A program made the position numbers and the translations under genes. A stretch of 64,000 nucleotides of DNA from Streptomyces sp. RPA4-2 (GTDB lineage Bacteria; Actinomycetota; Actinomycetes; Streptomycetales; Streptomycetaceae). Location of the stretch: contig NZ_CP050975.2 of assembly GCF_012273515.2 (NCBI RefSeq), forward strand, positions 1,612,001 through 1,676,000, given 5' to 3'. The notes under the pieces were generated by a model. It was not told the origin of the DNA. It did not search any database and saw only the letters and a program-made list of their open reading frames with translations. Shown piece by piece: positions 26,463 to 34,597 of the stretch (position 1 is the first letter of the stretch; the number at the start of each line of letters is the position of its first letter).

Positions 26463-26488
26463 CTGTACGTCCTGTACATTTTTTACAG
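26463..26488. promoter_or_regulatory. CTGTA-type repeat and palindrome upstream of clpP-like gene
   Basis: CTGTAC occurs twice, nine bp apart (26463-26468 and 26472-26477). The second copy forms an inverted repeat with TACAG (CTGTA 26472-26476, TACAG 26484-26488) around an unusually AT-rich CATTTTT spacer. It sits 42 bp before the clpP-like start and looks like an operator or an overlapping promoter. It does not match the ClgR site pattern that controls standard clp genes. Confidence 0.5.
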
Positions 26489-26529
26489 AGAGCGACACAC
26501 AGCGGAGTCGCCCGGAGGAGGCGCCAGGC

Positions 26530-27186
26530 ATGTACGAACCGTCCGCCCACCACGTCCTGCCCGAGTTCACCGAACGCTCGACCACCGGACACCGGACCCT
26601 CGACCCGTACTCCAAACTGCTCGACGAGCGCATCGTGTTCCTCGGGACAGCGATCGACGACACGTCGGCGAACGACGTGATGGCCCAGTTCATGCACCTC
26701 GAACACGCGGCGCCGGAGCGGGACATCTCGCTCTACGTCAACTCCCCGGGCGGCTCGTTCACCGCGATGACGGCGATCTACGACACGATGCGGTTCGTCG
26801 CCTGCGACGTGGAGACCGTATGCCTGGGGCAAGCCACGTCGGTCGCCGCCGTCCTGCTGGCCGGCGGCACTCCGGGCAAGCGGTTCGCCCTGCCGGGCGC
26901 ACGGGTGTTGATCCGTCAGCCCTCGCTGCCCGGACCGGTTCAGGGCCAGGCGAGCGATCTGGCCCTCCAGGCAGCGGAGTTGACCCGCACTCGGAAGCTG
27001 CTGGAGGACATGCTCGTACGGCACACGGGGCAAAATCCCGAACAAGTCGCCGCCGACATCGAGCGGGACACGATTCTGGACGCGCAGGCCGCGCTGGCTT
27101 ACGGGCTGGTGGACGGGATCATCCCGAGCCGCAAGAACTCGCGCACCGCGCCCGGTGCGAGGAACGCCACACCCGACGCGAGGTGA
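26530..27186 (+). CDS. ClpP-family protein with catalytic His replaced by Arg
   Basis: A 218-residue homologue of the ClpP protease subunit. The fold is well conserved ([57 protein letters not shown]). The nucleophile Ser104 and the acid Asp180 are present, but the catalytic His, normally in a MIHQP-like motif, is Arg129 in [10 protein letters not shown] (codon CGT). A single base change from CAT would give it, yet the surrounding sequence is intact. It may be a non-catalytic subunit, like ClpR of plastids, that mixes with active ClpP. A 101-residue unknown follows after 7 bp. Start ATG 26530 follows GGAGGAGG. Confidence 0.92.
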   Translation: MYEPSAHHVLPEFTERSTTGHRTLDPYSKLLDERIVFLGTAIDDTSANDVMAQFMHLEHAAPERDISLYVNSPGGSFTAMTAIYDTMRFVACDVETVCLGQATSVAAVLLAGGTPGKRFALPGARVLIRQPSLPGPVQGQASDLALQAAELTRTRKLLEDMLVRHTGQNPEQVAADIERDTILDAQAALAYGLVDGIIPSRKNSRTAPGARNATPDAR

Positions 27187-27193
27187 TCCGCCG

Positions 27194-27499
27194 ATGGTGC
27201 CCGAACTGCCTCCACTGCCCGCACTGACGCACGCCGAGGCCGAGCTGATAGACCGCTACCTCGACGTGGTCGACCTGGTCGGCCGCATCAACCCGGCCCG
27301 GCCGGGAGACACCTATCGCGGGCTGCGCGCCGCCCAGGCACTCGTGGGCAAGGCGACCGCACTGCGCGACGCCCTGGCCCTGATGCACCAGCGGGGCGAG
27401 AGCGAGGTGCACGCGCCGACCCTGGCGCAGGCCCTGCGCGTCCTCGACGGCGAGCGGCGGGCCGCCCGCGTCACCCTGCCGCCCGACTCGCGCAGTTGA
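27194..27499 (+). CDS. Conserved helical protein downstream of clpP-like gene
   Basis: A 101-residue acidic, helix-rich protein without a recognised domain. It begins 7 bp after the ClpP-like stop with GAGGTG ahead of ATG 27194, so the two genes are an operon. The sequence has alternating charged and leucine/alanine residues (HAEAELIDRYLDVVDLVGRI, VGKATALRDALALMH, LAQALRVLDGERRAA), suggesting a small helical bundle that could bind a partner. No signal peptide or membrane segment is present. Coding status is supported by codon bias and coupling; the role may be as adaptor or assembly factor for the ClpP homologue, which is a guess. Confidence 0.75.
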   Translation: MVPELPPLPALTHAEAELIDRYLDVVDLVGRINPARPGDTYRGLRAAQALVGKATALRDALALMHQRGESEVHAPTLAQALRVLDGERRAARVTLPPDSRS

Positions 27500-27601
27500 G
27501 GCATCCAGGGCCGGGCCGCCGCTCACGGCGATCCGCGGAGCGCTCGGCCCGGGTTTCAAACGGACCAGTCGACGTACCCCCCAACGGCGTAGACGCGCGT
27601 C

Positions 27602-27716
27602 CTTTCGGGTGGCCCCGAAAGTTGCGCAACACGCGTAGCCAAAAGGCGGAATGAAACCTTCCGGTGCTGGTAAGAGCGTTGCCGGCGTCCCCAACACCCC
27701 TCGAACAGAGGAGTGT
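27602..27716. other. Hairpins in the long gap before the NlpC/P60 gene
   Basis: The 534-bp gap from 27500 to 28033 has no gene. Three structures lie in its first part. CTTTCGGG-TGGC-CCCGAAAG (27602-27621) is a perfect 8-bp hairpin, likely terminating the clpP-like operon. The palindrome GTTGCGCAAC follows at 27621-27630. ACACCCCTC-GAACA-GAGGAGTGT (27694-27716) is a 9-bp stem with one mismatch. The second half of the gap is the riboswitch. Confidence 0.6.
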
Positions 27717-27831
27717 CCACCCGAACGGGTGAGTGGTGAGTAACCCCACAAATCATCGGTTCCGCTCGGATTTTCCGACATCCATGCGTGAAGATCCCTT
27801 CCGACGACAAGCCCCCGCCACACCGGCGGGG

Positions 27832-28005
27832 CGGTCCGGGCGGACGCCGAGTCCTGCCGCCGCCCGGATGACCGGTCGACAGATGTGCATCGGCAGGAGT
27901 GGAGGACCCAGCAAGACGGGCCGCCGGAGAGATCCGGGCGGTCCTTGGGGTGAAGCCGCGCAAGCGGCCGGGCTACTTCGCCAGCCCGAATCCGACAGGT
28001 CATCC
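27832..28005 (+). ncRNA. ydaO/yuaA-type (cyclic di-AMP) riboswitch
   Basis: The leader of the NlpC/P60 gene carries the conserved blocks of the ydaO RNA in order: CGCCGAGTCCTG (about 27845), AGGAGTGGAGGACCCA (27895-27910), a variable G/C stem, CCTTGGGGTGAAGCCGC (27943-27959), then a stem around GGGCTACTTCG and the 3' block CCCGAATCCGACAGG (27985-27999). ydaO RNAs bind cyclic di-AMP and switch off downstream genes; in actinobacteria they precede cell-wall hydrolases such as rpf and NlpC/P60 genes, exactly the context here. The 5' and 3' borders are approximate. Confidence 0.9.
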
Positions 28006-28033
28006 TTCACAGGCGGTTGACGAAGGGTTGCGC

Positions 28034-28507
28034 ATGACTGCGCTCAATCGTGTCCCGTCGCTGCTGACCCGGGCCGGTACGGCCTCGGCTCTGACCATCG
28101 CCGCCGTGGGCGGCAGCCTGGTGGTCCCGGGCGTCGCAGCCGACGCCGAGGCGGCCACACCGGCGACGAGGGCACTCCAGGTCGCGGCATCCAAGAAGGG
28201 CGCTCCGTACAGTTACGGTGCCACCGGACCGCGCCGCTTCGACTGCTCCGGGCTCACGCTGTACTCGTACAAGAAGGCGGGCAAGAAGCTGCCTCGTACG
28301 GCCGCGGGGCAGTACAACAAGAGCCACCACATCTCCGCCTCGCACCGCAAGGCCGGTGACCTCGTGTTCTTCCACTCGGGCCGGAACGTGTACCACGTCG
28401 GCATCTACGCCGGGAAGGGAAAGATCTGGCACTCCCCGAAGAGCGGGGAGGTCGTGAAGCTCCAGAAGATCTGGACGAAGAGCGTCTGGTACGGCCGGGT
28501 GAGCTGA
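28034..28507 (+). CDS. Secreted NlpC/P60 peptidoglycan endopeptidase
   Basis: A 157-residue exported hydrolase that cuts peptide stems of peptidoglycan. A signal peptide covers about residues 1-41 (basic start, hydrophobic core ASALTIAAVGGSLVVPG, Ala-rich cleavage region). The NlpC/P60 domain follows directly, with catalytic Cys71 in RFDCSGL, His121 in YHVGIY and a polar third residue, His133, in IWHSP. No cell-wall-binding repeat is present, so it is a minimal single-domain form. It is controlled by the upstream ydaO riboswitch, linking wall remodelling to cyclic di-AMP. Start ATG 28034; the longer frame runs through the riboswitch. Confidence 0.95.
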   Translation: MTALNRVPSLLTRAGTASALTIAAVGGSLVVPGVAADAEAATPATRALQVAASKKGAPYSYGATGPRRFDCSGLTLYSYKKAGKKLPRTAAGQYNKSHHISASHRKAGDLVFFHSGRNVYHVGIYAGKGKIWHSPKSGEVVKLQKIWTKSVWYGRVS

Positions 28508-28513
28508 CCCGAC

Positions 28514-28546
28514 CGAGGGGCGGCGGCGCCGGGCCGCCGCCCCTCG
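28514..28546. terminator. Bidirectional hairpin terminator
   Basis: CGAGGGGCGGCGGC (28514-28527) and GCCGCCGCCCCTCG (28533-28546) pair perfectly over 14 bp around GCCGG. It lies between the convergent NlpC/P60 and LysE genes. Confidence 0.9.
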
Positions 28547-28567
28547 CGGCACGAACCCTGGAGGCTC

Positions 28568-29239
28568 TCAGGCCGTCAGGGGCTCCAGGAGGAGCACCAG
28601 GCCGAGCACCGTGAGCGCGCTCCCGGTGACCGCCTCCACGGCGCGGGCGGCACGCGGCCTGCGCAGCCACCGGCCGAGCCGGTCGACCAGCAGGGCGACC
28701 GCCGGGAACCACACCAGGGCGACGGCCACCACGATCAGGGCCAGCACCAGGGTGCGGGGCATCGCGGGGCTGCCCGCGGGCACGAACTGCGGCAGCAGGC
28801 TCAGGAAGGTGATCGGCGCCTTCGGGTTGAGCGCGTTGGTGACGAAGCCCTGCCGCAGCGGACGGCTCCCGTCCCCAGGGCCGGCGGCCACGGCCTCGCC
28901 GGACAGCGTCCCGCCGGACACCACCGGGCGCTCCCGGCCCGGCTCCGGGTCCCGCTGCCGTCGCAGACCGTCCAGCGTCCGTACCCCCAGGTACAGCACG
29001 TAGGCGCCGCCGAGGAGCTGCAGCGTCCGGAACAGCGCGGGCACGGCCGCGAGGACGGCGGCCACACCGGCGACGGCCAGCGTCGTGTGCAGGAGAAGCC
29101 CGCCCGCGACCCCGAGCGCGCACGCCACCCCGGCCCGGCGGGAGACGAGCGCGTTGCGCACGACGACGGTGAAGTCCGCGCCGGGCATGGCGACCATTCC
29201 CGCGGCCACTCCGGTGAAGGCGATGAGCTGTGCGTCCAT
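28568..29239 (-). CDS. LysE/RhtB-family amino-acid exporter
   Basis: A 222-residue membrane protein with about six helices of the LysE/RhtB translocator family, exporting amino acids or related small molecules. Typical features are the N-terminal GMVAMPGADFTVVVRNAL strip, YVLYLGVRTL and the FVTNALNPKAPITFLSLLPQFV motif of the fourth helix. A hydrophilic loop of about 40 residues (residues 98-135) interrupts the middle. ATG 29239 is chosen; GTG 29245 is an alternative, and neither has a good RBS. It is divergent from a LysR regulator, the classic LysE-LysG arrangement. Confidence 0.92.
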   Translation of the reverse strand: MDAQLIAFTGVAAGMVAMPGADFTVVVRNALVSRRAGVACALGVAGGLLLHTTLAVAGVAAVLAAVPALFRTLQLLGGAYVLYLGVRTLDGLRRQRDPEPGRERPVVSGGTLSGEAVAAGPGDGSRPLRQGFVTNALNPKAPITFLSLLPQFVPAGSPAMPRTLVLALIVVAVALVWFPAVALLVDRLGRWLRRPRAARAVEAVTGSALTVLGLVLLLEPLTA

Positions 29240-29357
29240 GCCCACCAGGGTGCCCGGGTCAGGCCTTCAGCAGGTATGTCGAATATCCTGGGTCTGCCTT
29301 AAGCAATCGTTTAGACCTGGGCTCCCCCGCGGCGCCCCGGACCTGGGGAGCCGTTCG

Positions 29358-30269
29358 ATGTACGACCCGACACGGCTGGCGGCCCTGGTGGCGGTGGCCG
29401 AGGCGGGATCCATCACCCGGGCGGCCGAACGCCTCGGTTACAGCCCACCCGCCCTCTCCCAGCAGCTCGCCAAGCTGGAACGGGAGGCGGGCGCGTCCCT
29501 GCTGGTGCGGTCCCACCGCGGGGCGCGGCTCACGGACGCGGGCGAGCTGCTCGTGGCACGGGCCCGCCGGGTGCTCGACGAGATGGAGCGGGCCCGGCAC
29601 GAACTGGCCCGCCTGACCGGCCTGTCGGGCGGTACCCTGCGGCTCGGCACCTTCCAGACGGCGGGCATCCATCTGCTGCCGCCGGTGCTCAGCGCCTTCC
29701 GCCGGGCCCACCCCGACGTGGAACTCACGGTCGCGAACTACGAGCCCCCGGACGGTGTCTCGGCGGTCGCGGCGGGCGAGGTGGATCTCGCGCTGACGCA
29801 CACCTACGAGCCCGCGGACCCGGTGCCCCTCCCCTCGTCGGTACACGCGGAGCCGGTGCTGGTCGAGGAGCTGGTGCTCGTGACCGCTCCAGGACATGTC
29901 CTCGCGGACGGTGCGGCCCGGCTGCCGCTTTCCGGACTTGCCGGACAGCCGCTGATCAGCATGGCTCCGGACCATCCGCCCCGGCAGGGTGTGGAGGCCG
30001 CGCTGGCCCGGGTCGGGGCCACCCCGGCCGTGCGGGTCGAGAGCCCCGGGTACGCCCTGGTGTGCGCGCTGGTCAGTGCGGGGCTCGGGGTCGCGGTGGT
30101 GCCGGAGATGGTGGCCAGGACGGCGGCGACCCCGGTGGGGCTGCGGCTGCTGGAACCGGGAGATCTGCGCCGTACGATCTCCGTCGTCCACCGGACCGAC
30201 CGGCAGGCACCCGCGGCCGAGGCCTTCCGGGCCCTGCTGCGCGGTGTGTTCGGGCGTGCCACGCGGTAG
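29358..30269 (+). CDS. LysR-family regulator
   Basis: A 303-residue LysR-type regulator. The winged helix-turn-helix covers about residues 1-60 (RLAALVAVAEAGSITRAAERLGYSPPALSQQLAKLEREAG) and the effector-binding domain follows from about residue 90. GGGAG precedes ATG 29358. It is divergent from the LysE-type exporter across 118 bp and most likely activates it in response to its substrate. The gap contains a CTTAAGCAATCGTTTAG strip with T-N11-A character that could be its site. Confidence 0.94.
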   Translation: MYDPTRLAALVAVAEAGSITRAAERLGYSPPALSQQLAKLEREAGASLLVRSHRGARLTDAGELLVARARRVLDEMERARHELARLTGLSGGTLRLGTFQTAGIHLLPPVLSAFRRAHPDVELTVANYEPPDGVSAVAAGEVDLALTHTYEPADPVPLPSSVHAEPVLVEELVLVTAPGHVLADGAARLPLSGLAGQPLISMAPDHPPRQGVEAALARVGATPAVRVESPGYALVCALVSAGLGVAVVPEMVARTAATPVGLRLLEPGDLRRTISVVHRTDRQAPAAEAFRALLRGVFGRATR

Positions 30270-30304
30270 CGACGCGCGGCGGGGTGCGGCAACTGATCGT
30301 TTCC

Positions 30305-30763
30305 TCAGGGCTCTTGCGGGCCGCCGGCCACCACCGGCCGGGCCGGCACCGTCCACGGCAACTCGATGGAGACCGTCTTGCCGCCCTCCCGGGTGGGGCG
30401 TACGAGAACCCTGCCGCCGCACTCGGCGGTCAGCCAACGGATGATCACCATCCCGCGGCCGTTGTCCTGTTGGACGGCGGCGGGCAGACGTTTCGGGAAG
30501 CGCGGATGGCTGTCGGTGACGCCGATGCGCAGTTGTTCGTCCCGGTCGAGCCGGACGTCCACGGTGAAGGTGGGCGACTGACCGAAGGTGTGCTGGACGG
30601 CGTTGGTGGCTAGTTCGGACACGATCAGGCGTACGGAGTCCGCGACTTCGGCGTCGCACGGCAGGCCCCATTCGGCCAGCACGTCGATGACGAAATTCCG
30701 GGCCGCGGAGACCGAGGCGGGATCGCTCGGCAGAGTGACGGATGCTTCCTGGTGATCTGCCAT
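30305..30763 (-). CDS. Anti-sigma-factor-like ATP-binding protein (HATPase_c)
   Basis: A 152-residue single-domain GHKL ATPase like SpoIIAB/RsbW. It has the N-box SELATNAVQHTFG and the G-box DNGRGMVIIRWL, with no receiver or dimerisation domain. Streptomyces encode many such proteins, often beside an XRE/DUF397 gene pair as here, where they belong to WhiJ/AbaA-like regulatory clusters. It may be an anti-sigma factor or a partner that modifies the XRE regulator. It reads away from the XRE gene across a 212-bp shared control region. AAGGGA precedes ATG 30763. Confidence 0.9.
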   Translation of the reverse strand: MADHQEASVTLPSDPASVSAARNFVIDVLAEWGLPCDAEVADSVRLIVSELATNAVQHTFGQSPTFTVDVRLDRDEQLRIGVTDSHPRFPKRLPAAVQQDNGRGMVIIRWLTAECGGRVLVRPTREGGKTVSIELPWTVPARPVVAGGPQEP

Positions 30764-30889
30764 GACGACGTCGTCCCTTTCCCACGGGACCGGAGTCCGA
30801 CACGGAGCGGATGGTTCGAGTACGGTCCCGGACTGGTGCTTCGCGCCAGACTGCCATCACTGGGCCGGTCACGGGCACGATCCACCGAG

Positions 30890-30899
30890 ATATGCATAT
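30890..30899. promoter_or_regulatory. AT-rich palindrome between ATPase and XRE genes
   Basis: ATATGCATAT is a perfect 10-bp palindrome in an AT-rich pocket (GAGATATGCATATATCTG) that stands out in this GC-rich DNA. It is a likely promoter core or operator shared by the divergent genes. Confidence 0.45.
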
Positions 30900-30975
30900 A
30901 TCTGTCGCTCGAAGCGGTGAACTCTGCGACGGCAGACCGTATTTGGGCGGCTCGGAAGGAGTAAGGAGTACGGCC

Positions 30976-31833
30976 ATGCAGCACGGTCCCGCGGTACGCC
31001 GCCGCAAACTCGGTGCCGAACTGCGCGCGCTGCGCGCCGGTGCGGGCCTCACCAGTGGTGAGGCGGCCCGTCTCGTCGGCTGGCATCAGTCGAAGGTGAG
31101 CCGGATCGAGACGGGGATCAGCGGGGTGAAACCGGCCGACGTGGAGCGCCTCCTGGACGCGTACGGGGTGGGGGAACCCGGGTTACGGGAGCTCCTGCTC
31201 GGACTGGCCGGATCCGAGGGCAATGGGCGTCACCACTGGTGGCACGCCTATCGGGGGGTCCTGCCGCCCGCCTACCGGGACTTCATCAGTCTGGAGTCCC
31301 AGGCCAGCGGTATGCGCACGCTGGAGACGTCCGTGGTGCCGGGGCTGCTCCAGACGCCGGAGTACGCCCGCGCGGTGACGCGGGCGGCCGTGGGCGGACT
31401 CGAGGACGACAAACTGGACGCGCTCGTCGAGGTGCGCCTCGCCCGGCAGGACGTCCTGCGTTCGGATCCGCCGCTGGAGCTGACCGCGGTCCTTGACGAG
31501 GCCGTGCTGCGTCGCGAGGTCGGCGGACCCGAGGTCATGGCCCGGCAGCTGGCCCGGCTGCGGGAGGCTGCGGCTCTCCCCCAAGTACGCCTTCAAGTGC
31601 TGCCGTTCGGCGCCGGCGCGCACGCCGGAGTGACCGGACCTTTCGTTATTTTCTCATTTCCGAACACAACTGATCTGGACGTGGTTGTTCTCGACCACTT
31701 GACGAGTAGCCTCTACCTCGAGCGGAAAGAAGACCTTCAGGCCTACACCGAGGTCTTCAACACCCTTCGGTTCCACGCCCTTTCACCCGAGGACTCGTTG
31801 GACTACATCGCCGCGACAGGTGACGGCGCGTAA
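30976..31833 (+). CDS. XRE-family regulator with DUF5753 (WhiJ-like)
   Basis: A 285-residue regulator. Residues about 8-60 form the helix-turn-helix (LGAELRALRAGAGLTSGEAARLVGWHQSKVSRIETG), and residues about 90-275 form the DUF5753 domain (QASGMRTLETSVVPGLLQTPEYARAV, VTGPFVIFSFPNTTDLDVVVLDH). These proteins occur in large numbers in Streptomyces, nearly always before a DUF397 gene, and WhiJ controls the onset of sporulation. AAGGAG precedes ATG 30976. With the ATPase gene it forms the three-part cluster. Which genes it regulates is unknown. Confidence 0.93.
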   Translation: MQHGPAVRRRKLGAELRALRAGAGLTSGEAARLVGWHQSKVSRIETGISGVKPADVERLLDAYGVGEPGLRELLLGLAGSEGNGRHHWWHAYRGVLPPAYRDFISLESQASGMRTLETSVVPGLLQTPEYARAVTRAAVGGLEDDKLDALVEVRLARQDVLRSDPPLELTAVLDEAVLRREVGGPEVMARQLARLREAAALPQVRLQVLPFGAGAHAGVTGPFVIFSFPNTTDLDVVVLDHLTSSLYLERKEDLQAYTEVFNTLRFHALSPEDSLDYIAATGDGA

Positions 31834-31845
31834 GGAGGCACCCCC

Positions 31846-32070
31846 ATGACCGCACTGCCTCGGTACGTACCTCTCAGTACTTCACTCCCTGATGTCCGCT
31901 GGCTGCGCAGCAGTCGCAGTACAGGAATGAACAACTGCGTCGAGACCGCCCGACCGGGCCCGGGCCCCTGGGCCGGACTCGTCGCGGTGCGCGACTCCAA
32001 GAACGAGGCGGGCCCCGCCCTGCTGTTCACCCCTGCCAGCTGGGAGGGGTTCATCGCCGGACTGGACTGA
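31846..32070 (+). CDS. DUF397 protein
   Basis: A 74-residue DUF397 protein with the hallmark WLRSSRSTGMNNCVETA near residue 20, VAVRDSKN in the middle and FTPASWEGFIAGLD at the end. DUF397 proteins act together with the XRE/DUF5753 regulator encoded just upstream (12 bp here), probably as a binding partner or antagonist. It ends 12 bp before the convergent bioF. Confidence 0.94.
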   Translation: MTALPRYVPLSTSLPDVRWLRSSRSTGMNNCVETARPGPGPWAGLVAVRDSKNEAGPALLFTPASWEGFIAGLD

Positions 32071-32082
32071 CCGCCGCCTCGT

Positions 32083-33216
32083 TCACCGGTTCTCCGAGAC
32101 CACCCGTACGGCCTGCTCGATCTGGGCGTCGGTGAGATCCGCGCGGGCGGTCAGCCGCAGCCGGGAGATGCCGTCGGGCACGGACGGGGGGCGGAAGCAG
32201 CCGACGGCGAGCCCCGCCTCCCGGCAGTCCGCCGCCCACCTCACGGCCCGCTCGGGGGACGGCGCGCGCACGGAGACCACGGCGGCGTCCGGCCGTACGG
32301 CCTCCAGGCCCTCGGCGGTCAGCCGGGTGTGCAGCGCCGTCGCCACCGCGCGGGCCCGGTCGGCGCGCGCCGGCTCGCGGCGCAGCAGTCCGAGCGCCGC
32401 GAGGGCCGCGCCCGCCGCGGCCGGCGCCAGACCGGTGTCGAAGATGAAGGTGCGCGCCGCGTTGACCAGGTGGTCGATGACCGGTGCGGGCCCCAGGACG
32501 GCGCCGCCCTGGCTGCCGAACGACTTGGAGAGGGTGACGGTCACGACGACGTCCGGAGCGCCGGCGAGCCCCGCGGCGTGCGGAGCGCCCCGGCCGCCCC
32601 TGCCCAGCACCCCGAGGCCGTGCGCGTCGTCGACGAGCAGCGCCGCCCCGTGTGCGCGGCAGACCGTGGCCAGCCCGGCCAGCGGTGCCGCGTCGCCGTC
32701 CACCGAGAAGACCGTGTCGGAGACGACGACGGCGGGGCCCTCGTGCGTCCCGAGCGCCTTGCCCACGGCGTCGGGGTCGGCGTGGGCGACGACCTGCGTG
32801 GCGCCCCGGGCGAGCCGGCAGCCGTCGATGAGCGAGGCGTGGTTGCCCGCGTCCGAGACGACGAGCGAGCCGTGCGGCGCGAGCGCGGTGACCGCGGCGA
32901 GATTGGCCGCGTACCCGGAGGAGAAGACGAGCGCGGCCTCGAAACCACAGAAGTCGGCGAGTTCGCGTTCGAGTTCGGCGTGAAGTCCGGTAGTGCCGGA
33001 CACGAGCCGCGATCCGGTGGCACCCGCTCCCCAGCGGTGGGCCGCGGCCGCGGCGGCGGCCGTGATCTCGGGGTGGCGGGCGAGTCCGAGATAGTCGTTG
33101 CTCGCCAGATCGAGCAGGGCCGAGTCGGCGGGGCGCGGGCGCAGGGTGCGGACGAGTCCGGCCTGTCGGCGCTGGTGCGCCTGCTCGTCGATCCATGCGA
33201 ACGGCGATCCGGCCAT
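32083..33216 (-). CDS. bioF: 8-Amino-7-oxononanoate synthase
   Basis: A PLP-dependent alpha-oxoamine synthase (377 residues) that condenses pimeloyl-thioester with alanine in biotin synthesis. The PLP Lys is Lys231 in [42 protein letters not shown] and [10 protein letters not shown] are family hallmarks. ATG 33216 follows GGAGG at 7 nt. It is transcribed divergently from bioBAD across 163 bp, so one control region may serve all four genes. No bioC or bioH is present in the window, so the pimeloyl source is elsewhere. Confidence 0.95.
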   Translation of the reverse strand: MAGSPFAWIDEQAHQRRQAGLVRTLRPRPADSALLDLASNDYLGLARHPEITAAAAAAAHRWGAGATGSRLVSGTTGLHAELERELADFCGFEAALVFSSGYAANLAAVTALAPHGSLVVSDAGNHASLIDGCRLARGATQVVAHADPDAVGKALGTHEGPAVVVSDTVFSVDGDAAPLAGLATVCRAHGAALLVDDAHGLGVLGRGGRGAPHAAGLAGAPDVVVTVTLSKSFGSQGGAVLGPAPVIDHLVNAARTFIFDTGLAPAAAGAALAALGLLRREPARADRARAVATALHTRLTAEGLEAVRPDAAVVSVRAPSPERAVRWAADCREAGLAVGCFRPPSVPDGISRLRLTARADLTDAQIEQAVRVVSENR

Positions 33217-33379
33217 GCTGGCGCCTCCGGGCCCTGAGGGTGGTGGTTTTGTAGGCAGTGCACAGACCCTAGCGGGACGGCCCGCCACCCAGGATGTGGC
33301 AATACCCACACGTCGAACCGACTCTGTTGTGCGATCTCTCCTTGGCCGCACCCGCTCGGATACGTCAGGATCGGATCTC

Positions 33380-34597
33380 ATGGACCTGCTGAACACGCTG
33401 GTGGACAAGGGGCTTCGGCGCGAGCTGCCGACCCGTGACGAGGCGCTGGCCGTGCTGGCCACGTCCGACGACGACGTGCTCGACGTGGTGGCCGCGGCCG
33501 GCAAAGTCCGCCGGCACTGGTTCGGCCGTCGAGTGAAACTCAATTATCTGGTCAACCTGAAGTCCGGGCTGTGTCCCGAGGACTGCTCGTACTGCTCGCA
33601 GCGGCTCGGCTCCAAGGCCGAGATCCTCAAGTACAGCTGGCTCAAGCCCGACCAGGCCTCGCAGGCCGCGGCGGCGGGGCTGGCCGGGGGCGCCAAGCGG
33701 GTCTGTCTGGTGGCCAGCGGCCGCGGTCCGTCCGACCGCGACGTGGACCGGGTCTCCGACACCATCAAGGCGATCAAGGACCAGCACGAGAACGTCGAGG
33801 TGTGCGCCTGCCTGGGCCTGCTCTCCGACGGTCAGGCCGAGCGGCTGCGCGAGGCGGGCGCGGACGCCTACAACCACAACCTCAACACGTCCGAGGGGAC
33901 GTACGGGGACATCACGACCACGCACACGTACGCCGACCGGGTGGACACCGTGCAGAAGGCGCACGCGGCCGGTCTGTCCGCCTGTTCCGGTCTGATCGCG
34001 GGCATGGGCGAGAGCGACGAGGACCTCGTGGACGTCGTCTACGCGCTGCGCGAGCTCGATCCCGACTCCGTTCCGGTGAACTTCCTGATCCCCTTCGAGG
34101 GAACCCCGCTCGCCAAGGAGTGGAACCTGACACCCCAGCGGTGTCTGCGCATCCTGGCGATGGTCCGCTTCGTCTGCCCGGACGCCGAGGTCCGTATCGC
34201 GGGCGGCCGTGAGGTCCATCTGCGCACGATGCAGCCGCTCGCCCTCAACCTGGCCAACTCGATCTTCCTCGGCGACTACCTGACGAGCGAGGGCCAGGCG
34301 GGCAAGGCCGACCTGGAGATGATCGCGGACGCCGGGTTCGAGGTGGAGGGCGCGGGCGAGGTGACGCTGCCGGAGCACCGGGCGACGGCGGGCGCGGGCT
34401 GCGGCGCGCACGCGGACTCCGGCTGCGGGTCCCACGAGGGCGGTGGCTGTGGGTCCCACGAGGGCGGTGGGTGCGGGTCGCACGCGGGGGGCGGTGTGTG
34501 CGGTTCGGCTCCGGTCGAGGTGCCCGCCGAGGCGCGTACGGATCTGGTCGCCGTGCGCCGCCGAGGTGCCGGAACGGATCTCGCGCCCAATGCCTGA
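33380..34597 (+). CDS. bioB: Biotin synthase with Cys/His/Gly-rich C-terminal tail
   Basis: A radical-SAM sulfur-insertion enzyme converting dethiobiotin to biotin, 405 residues against about 346 in E. coli. The SAM cluster motif is Cys65-x3-Cys69-x2-Cys72 (CPEDCSYC). Ligands of the auxiliary cluster are kept: Cys in [18 protein letters not shown] and SACSGLI, plus Arg in VRIAGGREV. After the barrel, about 70 residues form a tail with repeated GCGSHEGGG units (roughly residues 339-378) encoded at 34396-34502. Such a tail could bind iron or copper. ATG 33380 has only a weak RBS (AGGATCGGA). It overlaps bioA by 8 nt. Confidence 0.95.
   Translation: MDLLNTLVDKGLRRELPTRDEALAVLATSDDDVLDVVAAAGKVRRHWFGRRVKLNYLVNLKSGLCPEDCSYCSQRLGSKAEILKYSWLKPDQASQAAAAGLAGGAKRVCLVASGRGPSDRDVDRVSDTIKAIKDQHENVEVCACLGLLSDGQAERLREAGADAYNHNLNTSEGTYGDITTTHTYADRVDTVQKAHAAGLSACSGLIAGMGESDEDLVDVVYALRELDPDSVPVNFLIPFEGTPLAKEWNLTPQRCLRILAMVRFVCPDAEVRIAGGREVHLRTMQPLALNLANSIFLGDYLTSEGQAGKADLEMIADAGFEVEGAGEVTLPEHRATAGAGCGAHADSGCGSHEGGGCGSHEGGGCGSHAGGGVCGSAPVEVPAEARTDLVAVRRRGAGTDLAPNA

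Noticed and set aside
29288..29330. T-N11-A strip between LysE and LysR genes as proven LysR box
   Set aside because: The motif is too degenerate to call from one sequence; mentioned only as a possibility in the LysR entry.
33217..33379. Search for a BioQ- or BirA-type operator between bioF and bioB
   Set aside because: No TGAAC-N3-GTTCA or other recognised palindrome is visible; only a GTGCAC word and GC-rich sequence.
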